This document shows, piece after piece, positions 43,228 through 54,744 of a DNA stretch of 64,000 nucleotides (position 1 is the first letter of the stretch; each line of letters starts with the position of its first letter). The translations under genes were made by a program, and so were the position numbers. Source of the stretch: Sthenelais limicola (taxonomy: Eukaryota > Annelida > Polychaeta > Phyllodocida > Sigalionidae); assembly GCA_942159475.1 (NCBI GenBank), contig OW804096.1:138383972-138447971 (forward strand), given 5' to 3'. The notes beneath the pieces are model-generated. The model saw nothing but the letters and a program-made list of their open reading frames with translations, did not search any database and had not been told where the DNA came from.

Positions 43228-43732
43228 ATATATGGTTCCAGGCACTGAGACTAGTACTGTTGGTAAATATCCATTCAAATGTTGGAAACATTAAACAAGG
43301 AGGCCACTCTAGCTGTTCACAAGTTTATTCTACTAAATATGGAGGTAGTGACAGATCGAATAATCACAAATAAAAGGTATCAATGAACATATCATGGTAC
43401 AGATGTACAGGTATATACACATTCGTACTGCAAGAGATTTTATATAGAACATTGAGGTATAATTGGCTAATTAATACAATGAGGTGTATTGATAACACAA
43501 GTAGGTATATTTATGGTTAACAATTACGAGCCAAAGGGGGCAGAGGAGGAGCCTAGGCCCCTCAGGGCTTTATGCACTGATGTTGTTTTTGTGTTGAAGG
43601 AGTCATGTATGCTCTGAACGCCCTGGTCCTGTGCGCCTTCAGAGCCTCTACATCGGCTCCCTCCTCATTGTATACAAAGGACGCGCAACCGCGCCTCAGG
43701 CTATGTAGAGAATAAAGAGAAGTGTCATATTT

Positions 43733-44115
43733 GTGATGTGTTCCAGGAAAATGAGTCATAAGTATTAATTTTACAAGATGACTTCATTGGAATGTTCTGA
43801 TCTTTGGAGAGCTTATCACTTATATGTACATCAATTGATGCATTAAATTTCAGGACAATGTATGTAATATATCCCTTCGTGTTTTAAAGGTCCTTGTATG
43901 GACTATATTTAGTAACTTAACTGTTTACTACCCCCCAGAAATATTGCAAATGTTTGTTTCCAAAGTAAAAATATCAAACTTAAAATCTAGAAATACTTAT
44001 TGGATTGTTAGACTGTTTACTATCATTGGAATCGGCTTGATCTCATTTTTTCAAATATAATGGAATCTCAAAATCTATTTTGATTCTTATGACTCATTTT
44101 CCTAAAACACACCAT
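43733..44115 (-). mobile_element. MITE-2 inserted in recombinase remnant (first)
   Basis: About 383 bp, flanked by ATTT on both sides; about 25 bp missing near the left end. Confidence 0.85.
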
Positions 44116-44328
44116 ATTTGAGGGATTTTAATATCAGTTTCCACTGTTTTTCTACATTATGAGATGTGAGCAACTTTCCATTGGGGAAGCACAGTAGGAG
44201 AGAGTGCTTGCTGTTGTCGGGGGCTTTCCTGTCTCTTCTTTGTATGGCTTGCACCAAACAGAATGTCTCCGCCATCAGCACAAATATACTGGTCAGGGCA
44301 TTAGAGGATTGCATGGTCTTGGACAATT

Positions 44329-44735
44329 GTGATGGGTTTTAAGAAGATGAGTCATAAGTCGCAAAATTGATATTTTTCAAAGTGTTTATTTCACAAGATT
44401 ACATCATTGGAATGTTCTGATTTTTAGGCAGTTCATCACTTATAGCTATATCAATCGATGTATCAAATATCAGGACAATCTATGTAATATATCCTTTCGT
44501 TTTAAAGGTCCTTATATGGACTATATTTAGTTACTTTACTGTTTATCGACCCCAAGAAATATTGGAAACTTTTTTTTCAAAAACGAAAATATCAAACTTA
44601 AAATCTAGAAATACTTATTAGATTGTAAGACTGTTTACTATCATTGGAATCGGCTTGATCTCATCTTTTCAAATATAATGGTATCTCAAAATCTATTTTT
44701 TGCGACTTATGACTCATTTTCCTGAAACACATCAC
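44329..44735 (-). mobile_element. MITE-2 inserted in recombinase remnant (second)
   Basis: 407 bp with AATT on both sides (44325-44328, 44736-44739). Confidence 0.9.
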
Positions 44736-45329
44736 AATTTAATCGAGAGTCTTACTCCTTCCGGGGTTATGGTGGCATCACCCTGGTCAGCTGTCTGGTT
44801 GAGTCAAAGTCTTTGGCATTTCTCGGGCCCAGGTTACGTTGGCGTAACATAACAGAAATATAAGTAGTACTGCCAGGTGAATAATGGATGGATACGTGAT
44901 AGATTTTGCCTTGTCCAGTATTTTCTCCAACATTGATATCGTAACCGGGCGCTTTAGGTGTGGTGTATGACGCATTTGGAGTTCTGTCCCCCTTAGGGTG
45001 AATCTAACCCTATCATGGTATAAGGGGGTGGGGTCCATGGCTGATAACTTGAAGAAGGTGCGAAGGTTGGTAATCGCATTCTTTATGGTTGTTGGCACTT
45101 GGGTGTGTTTCGCCAGATACTCAATGTACCAGCAAACATGATGGTGTGTTAGTTTTTAGCTTCTCAGTAAATTCGAGAAGCTTAGTGAATTGCGTACCAT
45201 TCTGTCAATCATCTTCATCCATCATGAATGTGTGAGATGGTTGTGGGGTAACAATCAGTGTGAAATCATCTCTCTGATCAGTTTGCATGTTTGCAGAAGG
45301 CTTATCTACTCCACCCATTTCCCACCTCC

Positions 45330-45650
45330 AAACCTCCACTCTGCCCCCTCTCTGGTTATTACATAATAAGACAAACAAGGTCTGCCCTTGCCTTCCAGCT
45401 CCCTCCCTCCCTCCCTCCCTCCCCTGCCCCCTCTCTGGTTATTACATAATAAGACAAACAAGGTCTGCCCTTGCCTTCCAGCTCCCTCCCTCCCTCCCTC
45501 CCTTGCCTTTCACTCATTACCCCCATCTCTCTTTCTCTCTCACTCTGAGTGCTGTTTTAGTGCACTATCTCTATCCCTCCTCCCCCCCTCTCTCTCTCTC
45601 TGTACATCCCTCTCTCCCCTCTGTCTCTGTCCCTCCCTCCCTTTAGTTGG
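45330..45650. repeat. pyrimidine-rich low complexity with an 82-bp duplication
   Basis: CTCCCTCC and TCTC runs. A block containing TGGTTATTACATAATAAGAC and GGTCTGCCCTTGCCTTCCAG occurs twice (about 45340-45421 and 45425-45502). Long frames here are low-complexity artefacts. Confidence 0.75.
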
Positions 45651-46337
45651 AGAGGGGGAGGAAAGGGGGAGAAGGAAAATTGATAGATGTATAGGAGTGT
45701 TTTTATTCTTTTGTTGGAAAACCTATTATACATGATCAATCTTTGGAGGGATTTAGACTCTCTCTCTCTCTCTTTCTGAAATTCTCTCAGAGAAACAATG
45801 TCACTGGATGGGGTGAACTCTTCCTCACACTCCACCTGCCTGCATATACCTGTATATATATGGGACAATCGACTTTACGAGGGGGTACCTCGACCTCGGC
45901 GTAGGTGAAGGGTTCTTTCTTTTATCTCAGCAGGCTTATGTAAACAAACTGTATGCTACATATGGATAAATTATATAGGTCTGTACACACTTTTATCGAT
46001 GTACCGAATAACTTGCCTCAACTTAGGTTTGTAGTTATTTCAGAACAAAAATTAAATCTATGTTAGAAATAATGAAACATTTTGTAACCTTAATATCAGG
46101 CTATTCTGAGAATATTTATACTTGATGTATAAAAATGTTTATTAGACCTGAATAAAATATTTGCAAAATCAAAATCAATAGTATGTTGTCTTGTTTCATC
46201 AACAGGTTAACCATTGTACATGGTTAAGGGATTGTGTATTTACACATTTACACATATAAGCACTTTTAATTAAATATTCTGCATTTTCAGTTGAACAAAA
46301 ACTAAATTTCTGTAACTATGACTTGATATTGTGCACA
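45651..46337. other. unannotated AT-rich DNA
   Basis: No gene or RNA recognised. Confidence 0.45.
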
Positions 46338-46576
46338 AATAGTTGATACTGAGAAGTCGTTTCCTTTGGAAACGCAGAATATATATACATTAAGTGAAAC
46401 TGATTATAAAGTTAATTAGAAAAATAGTTGATTAAATCGCGCACAAATAATTAATACTGAGAAGTTGTTTCCTTTGGAAACGCAGAATATATACATTAAG
46501 TTAAACTGATTATAAAGTTAAATAGAAAAATAGTTGATTAAATCATTGATTAACTTAATAAACTTATAACTTGTTC
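46338..46576. repeat. dispersed repeat with 104-bp internal tandem unit, copy 2
   Basis: Two full tandem units against about one and a half in copy 1 (41464-41655). The same right border directly adjoins the truncated LTR element. Confidence 0.7.
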
Positions 46577-46807
46577 AATCTTTATCTTCATGGCCGCACA
46601 GAAGGCAAAGAAATTGGTCGCCGGCGATTCCTGTTTTGCAGATGTTGCTGTTCTAAATTAGCACTGTCCCGGGTCAAACCATTTCCCTTTTGTATCCCCA
46701 CAGTGGGAGATATGCAACACCACTCCGTGCCAGGGCATAACCTTGTCTAAGGCTTTCTTCCTTGTCATTTTATGCGGCTCCTTAGAGGCATGGGCCACAA
46801 TGTCCGA

Positions 46808-47557
46808 TCAGCGGTCCCCGTATTCGGGACACAACCCAATCAGACATCGCCCGGACGGCGTCATGGGGGTGTGCAGTTCACACAGATGTCCGGTGAAGAG
46901 AAGCCGAGATTTGAATACCTGCGGCTTGCCTACAAGTGCTTCCATTCTGCAAAGCAAGAACGGGCACCGGGACCCCTCTTCGTACAGAAGCATTGCCATC
47001 TGTAGCTTACGATCGGCCTCATATGAATACTGAAGATCAGCAGTTCGTAAGACCTTATGAGGGTTGGTACAAATTTCAAAGAACGCTTTGTATTCCTTGA
47101 CCGAGACTGCATTGTGATACTGCGGGCAGTCGTAGAAGCAGTCGACCTCAGAGAATTCGCGAACCGCCTCCTTCTTCTCTCTCTCATTGGTGGGAAAAAG
47201 AGCCAGGATGGGCTTCTTCTCATTCCCCCATTTTAGTTTCTTCGCCGCGGCCTTGAGAGCTTTGTGCCTGTGGTACTTGCCGGCAGTCGCATCGGGGTCC
47301 TTAAGACCGTCCGACAGGCTTGCATCCGAGACAGATTGATTGGCTCCCGGGCTTGCCACAGAACTAGTCAAATTTTTAACACAGCGTTCACCACCCACGG
47401 TAGAGCTAACCGCGAGCAGCACTGTGCCAGCGTCAGCACATCGAATATCCGAACTCCTTCCACGATCGCGTGGGATAGCACAAACATTGCTAACTGACTC
47501 CTCTGACCAAGGTTTCGTATTTCCTGCTGGCTTCAACGGGTCCCTACCCTCCACCAT
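46808..47557 (-). pseudogene. gag-region ORF of truncated LTR element, downstream part
   Basis: A 249-codon frame downstream of the zinc knuckle. It has a basic stretch (RHKALKAAAKKLKWGN) and a Cys/His-containing end (CPFLLCRMEALV, HLCELH). I do not recognise its fold. It may be the gag-pol spacer or protease-proximal region. It stops at 46808, though similar codons continue to about 46600. Confidence 0.5.
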
Positions 47558-47713
47558 AACAGTTTCCGCCCTGTTTTGTCCTGGCTGCCTACCTGACCTG
47601 CCCTGATTGTATGACCTATGTGGAGTGTCACTGCCCCAGCAGCCTACGGAAGGGTCTCCCGCCCCCCATATAGAGTTCCGTCAAACCCATGGGTCCCGTC
47701 ACCGAGACCCACC

Positions 47714-48370
47714 TCAATTTCCCTTATCAGACTTATTCTGATCCGGGGAATTGTCTTCCTCACCATTCTCCTTCCTGATGAAAGCGCAAAACTTTTTGAG
47801 GTGATTGCAATTGGCTTGCAAGTGCGTAGTTTTTCCGCACAGCCAACAGGCAGGCTCTGGACAAGTCACCTTCGTATCTTTCTTCTGATAGTCAGTCTTG
47901 GTGACCATCTTCTTGGAAGATTTAGATGAAGTCTTGGTTTTGTGCCACAACTTTTTCTTACTTTGGTCGGATTTGTTATTATCCCCCTTCCGTATGTCCT
48001 TCCGTAATGCTTGGAAGGCTGCAAAATCGGCTATTAAATCTGATTCTGAATCAGAGTCCGAAACCTCTGGCGCAGTTGTAGCCTCCAAAGTTTCGTCATC
48101 AGACGAGTCAGATCCAGACTGTGCCTCTGCTTCCACAAGATGAGTCCATAAAGTTGACTCGCCTTCCCGTCGTCTTGAATCCTGCTGGAGTACTCGGCAA
48201 GCGCGGGGCTCATAGTTCAGCATGACCCTATCTTGGGGTTGCGTCTGCGTACGCGGATCCGGGCTACCAGGTGGTAACAAGTCTGGATATCTACAATCTA
48301 ACATATCAATGAGATATTGTGGGCAGGCCCCATATTCGCGCAAACCACAAAACAACCGCTTTCTGCACAT
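47714..48370 (-). pseudogene. gag with zinc knuckle, truncated LTR element
   Basis: A 218-codon frame: an acidic Ser/Asp-rich stretch, a Lys/Ser-rich stretch, then a CCHC-type knuckle near its end (CWLCGKTTHLQANC), typical of nucleocapsid. It is separated from the N-terminal gag piece by two stop codons. Confidence 0.72.
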
Positions 48371-48583
48371 GCTTCAGTGGAAGGGTATCGTGTACCAACC
48401 AAAGAAGATCGAGTGTTCCTCGCTGCGGAGATATCGATCGGAGGTTCTCCCGTTTTATTGTAAGAACACAAGAGCGTTAGTCAAGAAATCCATCATGACC
48501 TTCGCGTCTGCGGTCTCCGCTTGCTAACCCGGAAGGCCCTCAGTCTTGGTATCATGTGTACCATCCTTAGCATTGTCTAGCGT

Positions 48584-48928
48584 TTACATCTTGGAATCAT
48601 GTGTTTCCTCCTGCTCGCCTGTGTCAATGCTAAAGCCTGCATGCTCCATAAGCTTGTGAAGATTGTCCTCGTCGTAATACAAGCGCAATCCCAACACTGT
48701 GGCCACCAGTCTTTCGACCATGCCTCGTGTTTCTGGATTGACGGCCAATCCTTTAGCATGCATACTTTCAACATGGTTGACAACTTCCTCAAGTTGAGAA
48801 AAAGTGTCATTCGCAAAAGTTTGCGCGTCGCCTTGATGTTTCATCAACATCTCGGCAGGAGCCTCGCATGCCTTATGCTCGGCTGCAGCTTTAGCTTGTG
48901 CCGCAGCTTCCTCTTCAGCAGGAGTCAT
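48584..48928 (-). pseudogene. gag N-terminal piece, truncated LTR element
   Basis: Starts with an ATG about 50 bp after the primer site. 114 codons, Ala/Glu-rich and helical, ending at a stop; the same region then continues out of frame. Function inferred from position only. Confidence 0.6.
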
Positions 48929-48980
48929 CGCCTGACCCTACCCTCGGGGATCCTTTCAGGAACTTCCCTACTCGGCCCTA

Positions 48981-48994
48981 GGCTCATGGCACCA
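48981..48994 (-). other. primer-binding site of truncated LTR element
   Basis: The minus strand reads TGGTGCCATGAGCC one base after the LTR, starting with the TGG that pairs with a tRNA CCA end. Confidence 0.6.
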
Positions 48995-48995
48995 A

Positions 48996-49419
48996 TGTAG
49001 TGAACCGCAGATTTGTGGGCACGAGTTTACGAAATTCTGGAAAGAATCACAAACACGAGGAGATTTGTTTGAACCTGGTTTTTTTCCCCAAAGGTATGCA
49101 GTTACAAAGGTATTGTCACTGAACAAAGGGTGCTTAATTTGAACAACAGAAGTATCTTGGTCTGCGGTGCGGCTCGAGTCCGTAGTGTTAAGCGAAGCCC
49201 CTTGATGCCCTTGCGGCGGTAGTAGTATCTTCTGCCTACCGCCCATCGGAGGGTGTCTGCAGTGCCGCCTGCACTATGGTGAATGTCGCCCTGTGACAGA
49301 AGTGGCCGGAACTGATGGTCGTCTCCGGCTCCGGTAGAAGTGCCCCCGCTGTCGTAGCCTGGTTGGTGTTTGGCGATGGTTGACAGCCTCGATGTATTCC
49401 GGGTGGCGGACCCACTACA
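48996..49419 (-). repeat. LTR (424 bp)
   Basis: Minus strand begins TGTAGTGGGTCC and ends GGTTCACTACA. The 7-bp inverted ends TGTAGTG/CACTACA are perfect. Only one LTR is in the window. Confidence 0.72.
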
Positions 49420-49569
49420 CATCCTTTTAATGAATGAAAAATATAAATAAATAAAAAAAAACTATAATCTTAGTTTTCTGCCATTTTGATGCGAAAGATG
49501 AAGAAAATAGTCCCTCAGGTGCCAAGCGCTTGCTTCAAAGGAATGTCACTCAGAGCCTGTTGGGGCCAG

Positions 49570-50065
49570 TTAATATAAAAAAAACTATTATCATCGATAT
49601 ATACTTTACCAAAATTCCATTTTTAGATATGATTATTCCATTGAACTTTTCCCTAGAATGTCCCTAGCTTTTTTATTTATAGAGAAAATCGGTAAAACAA
49701 TTGAGTGGGCGATAATGTAAAGATAATGTGATAATGTGATGTAAGCTTTGTGAAATCTAAATGGGTCACATTTTCAGAAAATGTACAATTGGCAGCTATA
49801 CACATTTACTAAATTCTGCTAAATCAAGCTGCATTTTGACCAATAGTAGGTAAATTTGAGTATATTCGGCATTGCATTGATTCTAGCAATCTGATTTGAG
49901 TCACTGAGTTAGGGCCTTCAGGCCATTGTGGCTAATTAATGAAATAAATTATCATCGTCAATATACTTTAGGAAAATCACATTTTTACATATGACTCTTC
50001 CATTGAACCTTTCATTTGGAGCCTCTAGCTTTATTATATATTTCCAGAGAAAATCGGTGAAACCA
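49570..50065. repeat. diverged direct repeat pair
   Basis: Blocks at about 49575-49700 and 49948-50065 share TCTTCCATTGAAC-like and AGAGAAAATCGGT segments with many changes. Between them lies a truncated MITE-1. Confidence 0.55.
49763..49894 (+). mobile_element. MITE-1, 3' truncated
   Basis: Left end clear; the copy stops at the ATTCTAGCAATCTG block. Confidence 0.78.
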
Positions 50066-50304
50066 TAGACGACCGGACACACCTTTGCCACACATACTGC
50101 ATATCTAGGCACAGCGAGTCAGACACGCTCAGCCAACAACTGACCCCTCCACCCAGCTCCACGTAATTACTGTATCCACTGCTCTGGGTTAATCAAGAGG
50201 GAGGGGGGAAGGGGTAAGAGGGAAGGGGTAGGCACAAGTCTTTGGGACCTATGAGGAAGGGGCGGGAGGGGAGAGGCTGAGGGGGAGGAGCCAACCTTGC
50301 ATGT
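50066..50304. other. unannotated, G-rich in part
   Basis: Contains GGGGAAGGGG-type purine runs (50205-50290). No gene recognised. Confidence 0.4.
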
Positions 50305-50545
50305 GGGTCAGATTTTCAGAAAATGTACAATTGGCAGCTGTACGCATTTAGTGAATTCTGCTAGATTAGGCTGCAATTTGGTCAATACTAGGGAAATTCG
50401 AGTATATTTGGCTTTGCATTAATTCTAGCAATCTGTTTGGTTAGGTTGAACCGTATTTAAACTTTGAACTTTATTTCTGTCTGAAATTTGGGTTATTTGA
50501 GAAGATTTGTGAAGTTGAATTGTACATTTTCTGAAAATCTGACCC
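50305..50545 (+). mobile_element. MITE-1 with ATGT duplication
   Basis: 241 bp, flanked by ATGT on both sides; a clean reference copy. Confidence 0.92.
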
Positions 50546-50816
50546 ATGTGCCCAACACATGATCTCTGCATGATGGGGAGTGGAGGTCAGCACATAGCCA
50601 AGGAAGATCCTCTCTCTCACCCAATTAGAGAAGGGGTAGGGCCGTGGAATATTTCCTAGAACTCATTATGTGCATTAATTAAGGGTTTGGCCAAGTATAA
50701 ATAAAGTGGAAGGGGAAGCTTTCAGACACTCACTGAGTCACTCCTTGCCTGGGCGGAACCTGACAAACTTCAACTACACCTGACTTCTTCTCTACTTGGT
50801 ACAACACCAAACCTAT

Positions 50817-51225
50817 GTGATGTGTTTCAGAAAAATGAGTCATAAGTCGCAAAAAAATCGTTTTTGAGATATCATTATATTTGAAAAGATGAGATCAAGC
50901 CGATTCCAATGATAGTAAACAGTCTACTAATCTAATAGGTATTTCCAAATTTCAAGTTTGATATTTTCGTTTTTGAAAAAAAAGTTTCCAATATTTCTCG
51001 GGGTCAATAAACAGTAAAGTAACTAAATGTAGTCCATATGAGGACCTTTAAAACGAAAGGATATATTACATAGATTGTCCTGAAATTTGACACATCGATT
51101 CATATAGCTATAGGTGATAAACTCTCCAAAAATTAGAACATTCCAAAAGTGATCCTGTGAAAAAAAACCACTTTGAAAAAATATCAATTTTGCGACTTAT
51201 GACTCATTTTCCTGAAACACATCAC
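50817..51225 (+). mobile_element. MITE-2 with CTAT duplication
   Basis: 409 bp, flanked by CTAT on both sides. CTAT is not palindromic, so this copy proves that the duplication is 4 bp and not part of the terminal repeat. Confidence 0.93.
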
Positions 51226-51269
51226 CTATGGGCAAATGCTCTTAGATTCTTACAATACAATAGGTCATC

Positions 51270-51440
51270 TAATAAGGATTTCTAGATTTTAAGTTAGATA
51301 TTTGTATTATTTAAAAAAGGTTTGCAATAGCTCTGGTCAAGCAATTACCATTAAAGTCACTAAATATCGTCTATAGGTAAGATGACCTTAAGAATGCAAG
51401 GATGAATTGAATGAACTCTCCTGAAATTTGGTTTATTGAA
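51270..51440 (+). mobile_element. MITE-2 interior fragment
   Basis: Diverged middle of the element (TTTCTAGATTTTAAGTTAGATAT onward), no ends. Confidence 0.5.
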
Positions 51441-51599
51441 ATTCGCTAAAATTTAGCTCCTAGATGTATTCATGCATCTTGGAGCGTTATATTGGTCGGA
51501 TTTTCTGACAATGTACATCCAATGATCCTAACATTGTAAATCATGCAAAACTAGACTGAAAACTACTCAATACTAATTATATTATACTCGCAAAATGAG

Positions 51600-52190
51600 T
51601 CATTCTTACACATCATGTAGAATCTTTATTTATTAGGAGTATTTATCAGTCAATATACATAAATAACAATGTAGTACAGACATAAAGACAATCAAATAGA
51701 TAAAGCTGATAGTATACTGAACCAGTAGGAAATAGCCTCAGTCTTAGTCTAGCTAAGTCTGGTAAGTTGGCCATTACCTGGTAGACCTTGGCTTTATCAT
51801 GTAGCTGTATAGAGAAAGAAAACTATCTAAGGACTAGAGAATGCTAAGGTGATGGATGAAATGATGAGGAATAGGAGCACATTAAGTAAAATTAAATATA
51901 TAAGGGTAACAAGCTTTCGGCCTTGGTTAGGGCCTTAAAACGATCATATGATTCAATGTTTCTGGTTTCAGAGTCTAGATTGTTCCATAGCTTTGCTGTC
52001 TTTCTTTGTATACAATGTAAATCAAAGTTCACAGTATTTGGTCTTTGTGAAAGTAAAATTGGTCCATCCCACTGTCTTGTAATTCTTCTTTCATTATCTA
52101 AAAATCTGTTCTTTTTGCTTCTTCTGAAGGCAAAGTTCAAAATATGTAGAAACAAACAATTTTGCGACTTGTGACACATTTTCCTGAAAC
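51600..52190 (-). mobile_element. LINE 3' end (C-terminus of ORF2)
   Basis: A minus-strand frame (52135-51892) reads as the last part of a non-LTR retrotransposon ORF2: RRSKKNRFLDNERRITRQWD, then LWNNLDSETRN and FKALTKAESLLPLYI. This SKLWN-LP-xxR-xxS-xxxFK pattern is typical of the C-terminus of CR1/L2/Jockey-type LINEs. A 3' UTR of about 290 bp follows. The start of the frame runs into a MITE-2 terminal fragment (about 52135-52190). Confidence 0.72.
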
Positions 52191-52250
52191 ACATTTCTGA
52201 AACACATTCCTGAATCGCATTTTGTGTCATAGAGTCCTGTAGTAATAATT

Positions 52251-52658
52251 GAGATGTGTTTCAGGAAAATGAGTCATAAGTCGCAAAAAATAGATTTTGA
52301 GATACTATTATATTTGAAAAGATGACATCAAGCCGATTCCAATGATAGTAAACAGTCTAATGAAACAATAAGTATTTCTAGATTTTAAGTTTGATATTTT
52401 TGTGTTTGAAAAAAAAAGTTTCCAATATTTCTGGGGTCACTAAACAGTAAAGTAACTAAATGTAGTCCATATGAGGACCTTTAAAACCAAAGAATATATT
52501 ACATAGATTGTCCTGAAATTTGATACATTGATTGACATAACTATAACTGACAAACTCTCCAAAAAGTAGAACATTCCAATAATGTGATCTTGTAAAAAAA
52601 AACACTTTGAAAAATATCAATTTTGCGACTTATGACTCATTTTCCTGAAACACATCAC
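52251..52658 (+). mobile_element. MITE-2
   Basis: 408 bp, both ends present (the left has GAGATG for GTGATG). Confidence 0.88.
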
Positions 52659-52767
52659 ATATTGAGACATCTCATAACCAGGACATGGGGAAGTTTCTGA
52701 CCCATTCAACTGGTAACTGATCTTAATTGGGCTACACCCATATCATACTTTCACCACAAAGTCATGT

Positions 52768-53003
52768 GGGTCAGATTTTCCGAAAATGTACAATTGGGAG
52801 CTCTACACATTTAGGAAATTCTCCTAAATTTGGCTGAAAAATGAACAATACCGGGTATATCTGCGTATATTTGGTATTGCATTGATTTAGAGTATCAGTT
52901 CTGTTCTGTTAAACTGCATTTCGAAGTTCATTTTTGTCTCAAATGTGGATTATTTGAGAGGATTGATGAAGGGGAATTGTACATTTTTCTGAAAATCAGA
53001 CCC
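52768..53003 (+). mobile_element. MITE-1 with ATGT duplication
   Basis: 236 bp, flanked by ATGT. Confidence 0.9.
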
Positions 53004-53125
53004 ATGTACACCAGGCCACTGATGCCTGTTTGTTATTGAAGGCTGAGGTCATGACCTCATGACCAGGACATTTCTGACACTCCCTCACACATTGAACTGG
53101 TAACTGTAATCTCTTACACCCATAT

Positions 53126-53539
53126 GTGATGTGATGTGTTTCAGGAAAATGAGTCATAAGTCGCAAAAATTGGATTTTGAGATACCATCATATTTGAAAA
53201 GATGAGACCAAGGCGATTCCAATGAATGTAAACATTAAGGACATCTAATACATACTTCTATCCTTTTAGTTTGCTACTTTCATTTTTGAAAAAGAACATT
53301 GCAATATTTCTGGGTGGACAATTACTAGTAAAGTAACTAAATATACTCCACAGGATGATCGGGGTAACGCATAGATATATTTCATGAACTGTCTTGAAAT
53401 TTGGTACTTGTATTTATACAACCACTAGGACTAGACACTTTAAAGATGACAATATTCTAACAAAGAGATCTTGTAAATAATACGCTTTGAAAAATATCCA
53501 TTTTGCGACTTATGACTCATTTTCCTAAAACATATCACA
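53126..53539 (+). mobile_element. MITE-2, left of a second back-to-back pair
   Basis: 414 bp; the left end has one extra GTGAT. The ATAT at 53540-53543 is shared with the next copy. Confidence 0.87.
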
Positions 53540-53543
53540 TATG

Positions 53544-53899
53544 TGATGTGTTTCAGGAAAATGAGTCATAAGTCGCAAAAAATAGATTTTGAGATACCAT
53601 TATATTTGAAAAGATGAGATCAAGCCGATTCCAATGATAGTAAAAAGTCTTTTTGAAAAAAAAAAATATTTTTGGGGGTCAATAAACAGTAAAGTAACTA
53701 AATGTTGTTCATATATGGACCTTTAAAACGAAAGGACAAATTATATAGATTGTCCTGAAATTTGATACATTGATTGATATAGCTATAAGTAATAAACTCC
53801 TCAAAAATCAGAACATTCCAATGATGTGATCTTGTGACAAAAACACTTTGTAAAATATCAACTTTGCGACTTATGACTCATTTTCCTGAAACACATCAC
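53544..53899 (+). mobile_element. MITE-2, right of a second back-to-back pair
   Basis: 356 bp, about 50 bp of interior missing; ATAT on both sides. Same orientation as its neighbour. Confidence 0.87.
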
Positions 53900-53910
53900 A
53901 TATCATAGTT

Positions 53911-54145
53911 GGGTCAGATTTTCAGAAAATGCACAATCTTCAGTTCTACACATCTCTCAAATTCTGCTAAATTAGAGTAAAAAGTGATCAATACTCGGTA
54001 TATCTGAATGCATTCTGTATTGTATTCATTCAATAAATCTGTCAGGTTAAGTAGAACTGAACTTTGAACCTGATTTTTGTCTTAAATTCGGGTAGTTTGA
54101 GAGGATTGGTGAAGGCGAATTGTAAATTTTCTGGAAACTTGACCC
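53911..54145 (+). mobile_element. MITE-1
   Basis: 235 bp; flanks AGTT and AGTA, one base apart. Confidence 0.86.
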
Positions 54146-54278
54146 AGTATCATACAATCTTATGTACACCACAAACACACACAACCAAGCCTCTGCGGCC
54201 TGTTTGAAATTTAAAGCTGCAATCTCAGCTAACATTGGCTAACATGTTCTACTTTTTGTTCTATTCCAAACCATATAT

Positions 54279-54513
54279 GGGTCAGATTTTCAGAAAATGT
54301 ACAATTGGCAGCTGTAGACATTTAGTAAATTCTGCTAAATTAGGCTGGAATTTGGTCAATACTAGGTAAATTCGAGTGTATTTGGCATTGCATTGATTCT
54401 AGCAATCTGTTTAGTTAGGTTGAACTGTATTTTGAACTTTATTTTCGTCTGAAATGTGGGTTATTGGAGCAGATTGGCGAAGTTGAATTGTACATTTTCT
54501 GAAAATCTGACCC
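54279..54513 (+). mobile_element. MITE-1 with ATAT duplication
   Basis: 235 bp, both ends perfect. Confidence 0.9.
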
Positions 54514-54595
54514 ATATACAACGTCTTTATACGACAACCTTTTCTTTGTTATATTTACAGATGGCAAAGAATAAATCATATACGTGGGTGAGATT

Positions 54596-54744
54596 TTCAG
54601 AAAATGTACAATTCGCCTTCACCATTCCTCTCAAATAACCCATATTTAAGAGAGAAATCAGCTTCAAAATGCAGTTTAACATAACAAAAGAATTTACTAA
54701 ATGTGTAGAGCTGCCAATTGTACATTTTCTGAAAATCTGATCCC
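54596..54744 (-). mobile_element. MITE-1, internally deleted
   Basis: 149 bp: both ends kept, about 85 bp of the middle lost. Confidence 0.82.

Larger units (their letters stand above)
43562..45200 (-). pseudogene. tyrosine recombinase remnant split by two MITE-2 copies
   Basis: Three pieces of one minus-strand recombinase: N-terminal core-binding region and first half (about 45200-44740, with a frameshift near 44790), middle (44328-44117) and C-terminal catalytic part (43728-43562) with LHSLRRGCASFVYN. The pieces join in frame when both MITE-2 insertions and one copy each of their 4-bp duplications are removed. No RT or gag portion remains nearby. Confidence 0.82.
46577..49419 (-). mobile_element. 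truncated LTR retrotransposon (LTR, primer site, partial gag)
   Basis: On the minus strand: LTR (49419-48996), primer site, then gag-like frames to about 46600, where the element is cut and joined to an AT-rich repeat. No pol, no second LTR. GC-rich compared with its surroundings. Confidence 0.75.

Noticed and set aside
45287..45868. Pro/Ser/Leu-rich long frames on both strands
   Set aside because: Made of CTCCCTCC low-complexity DNA; frames are open only because of composition.
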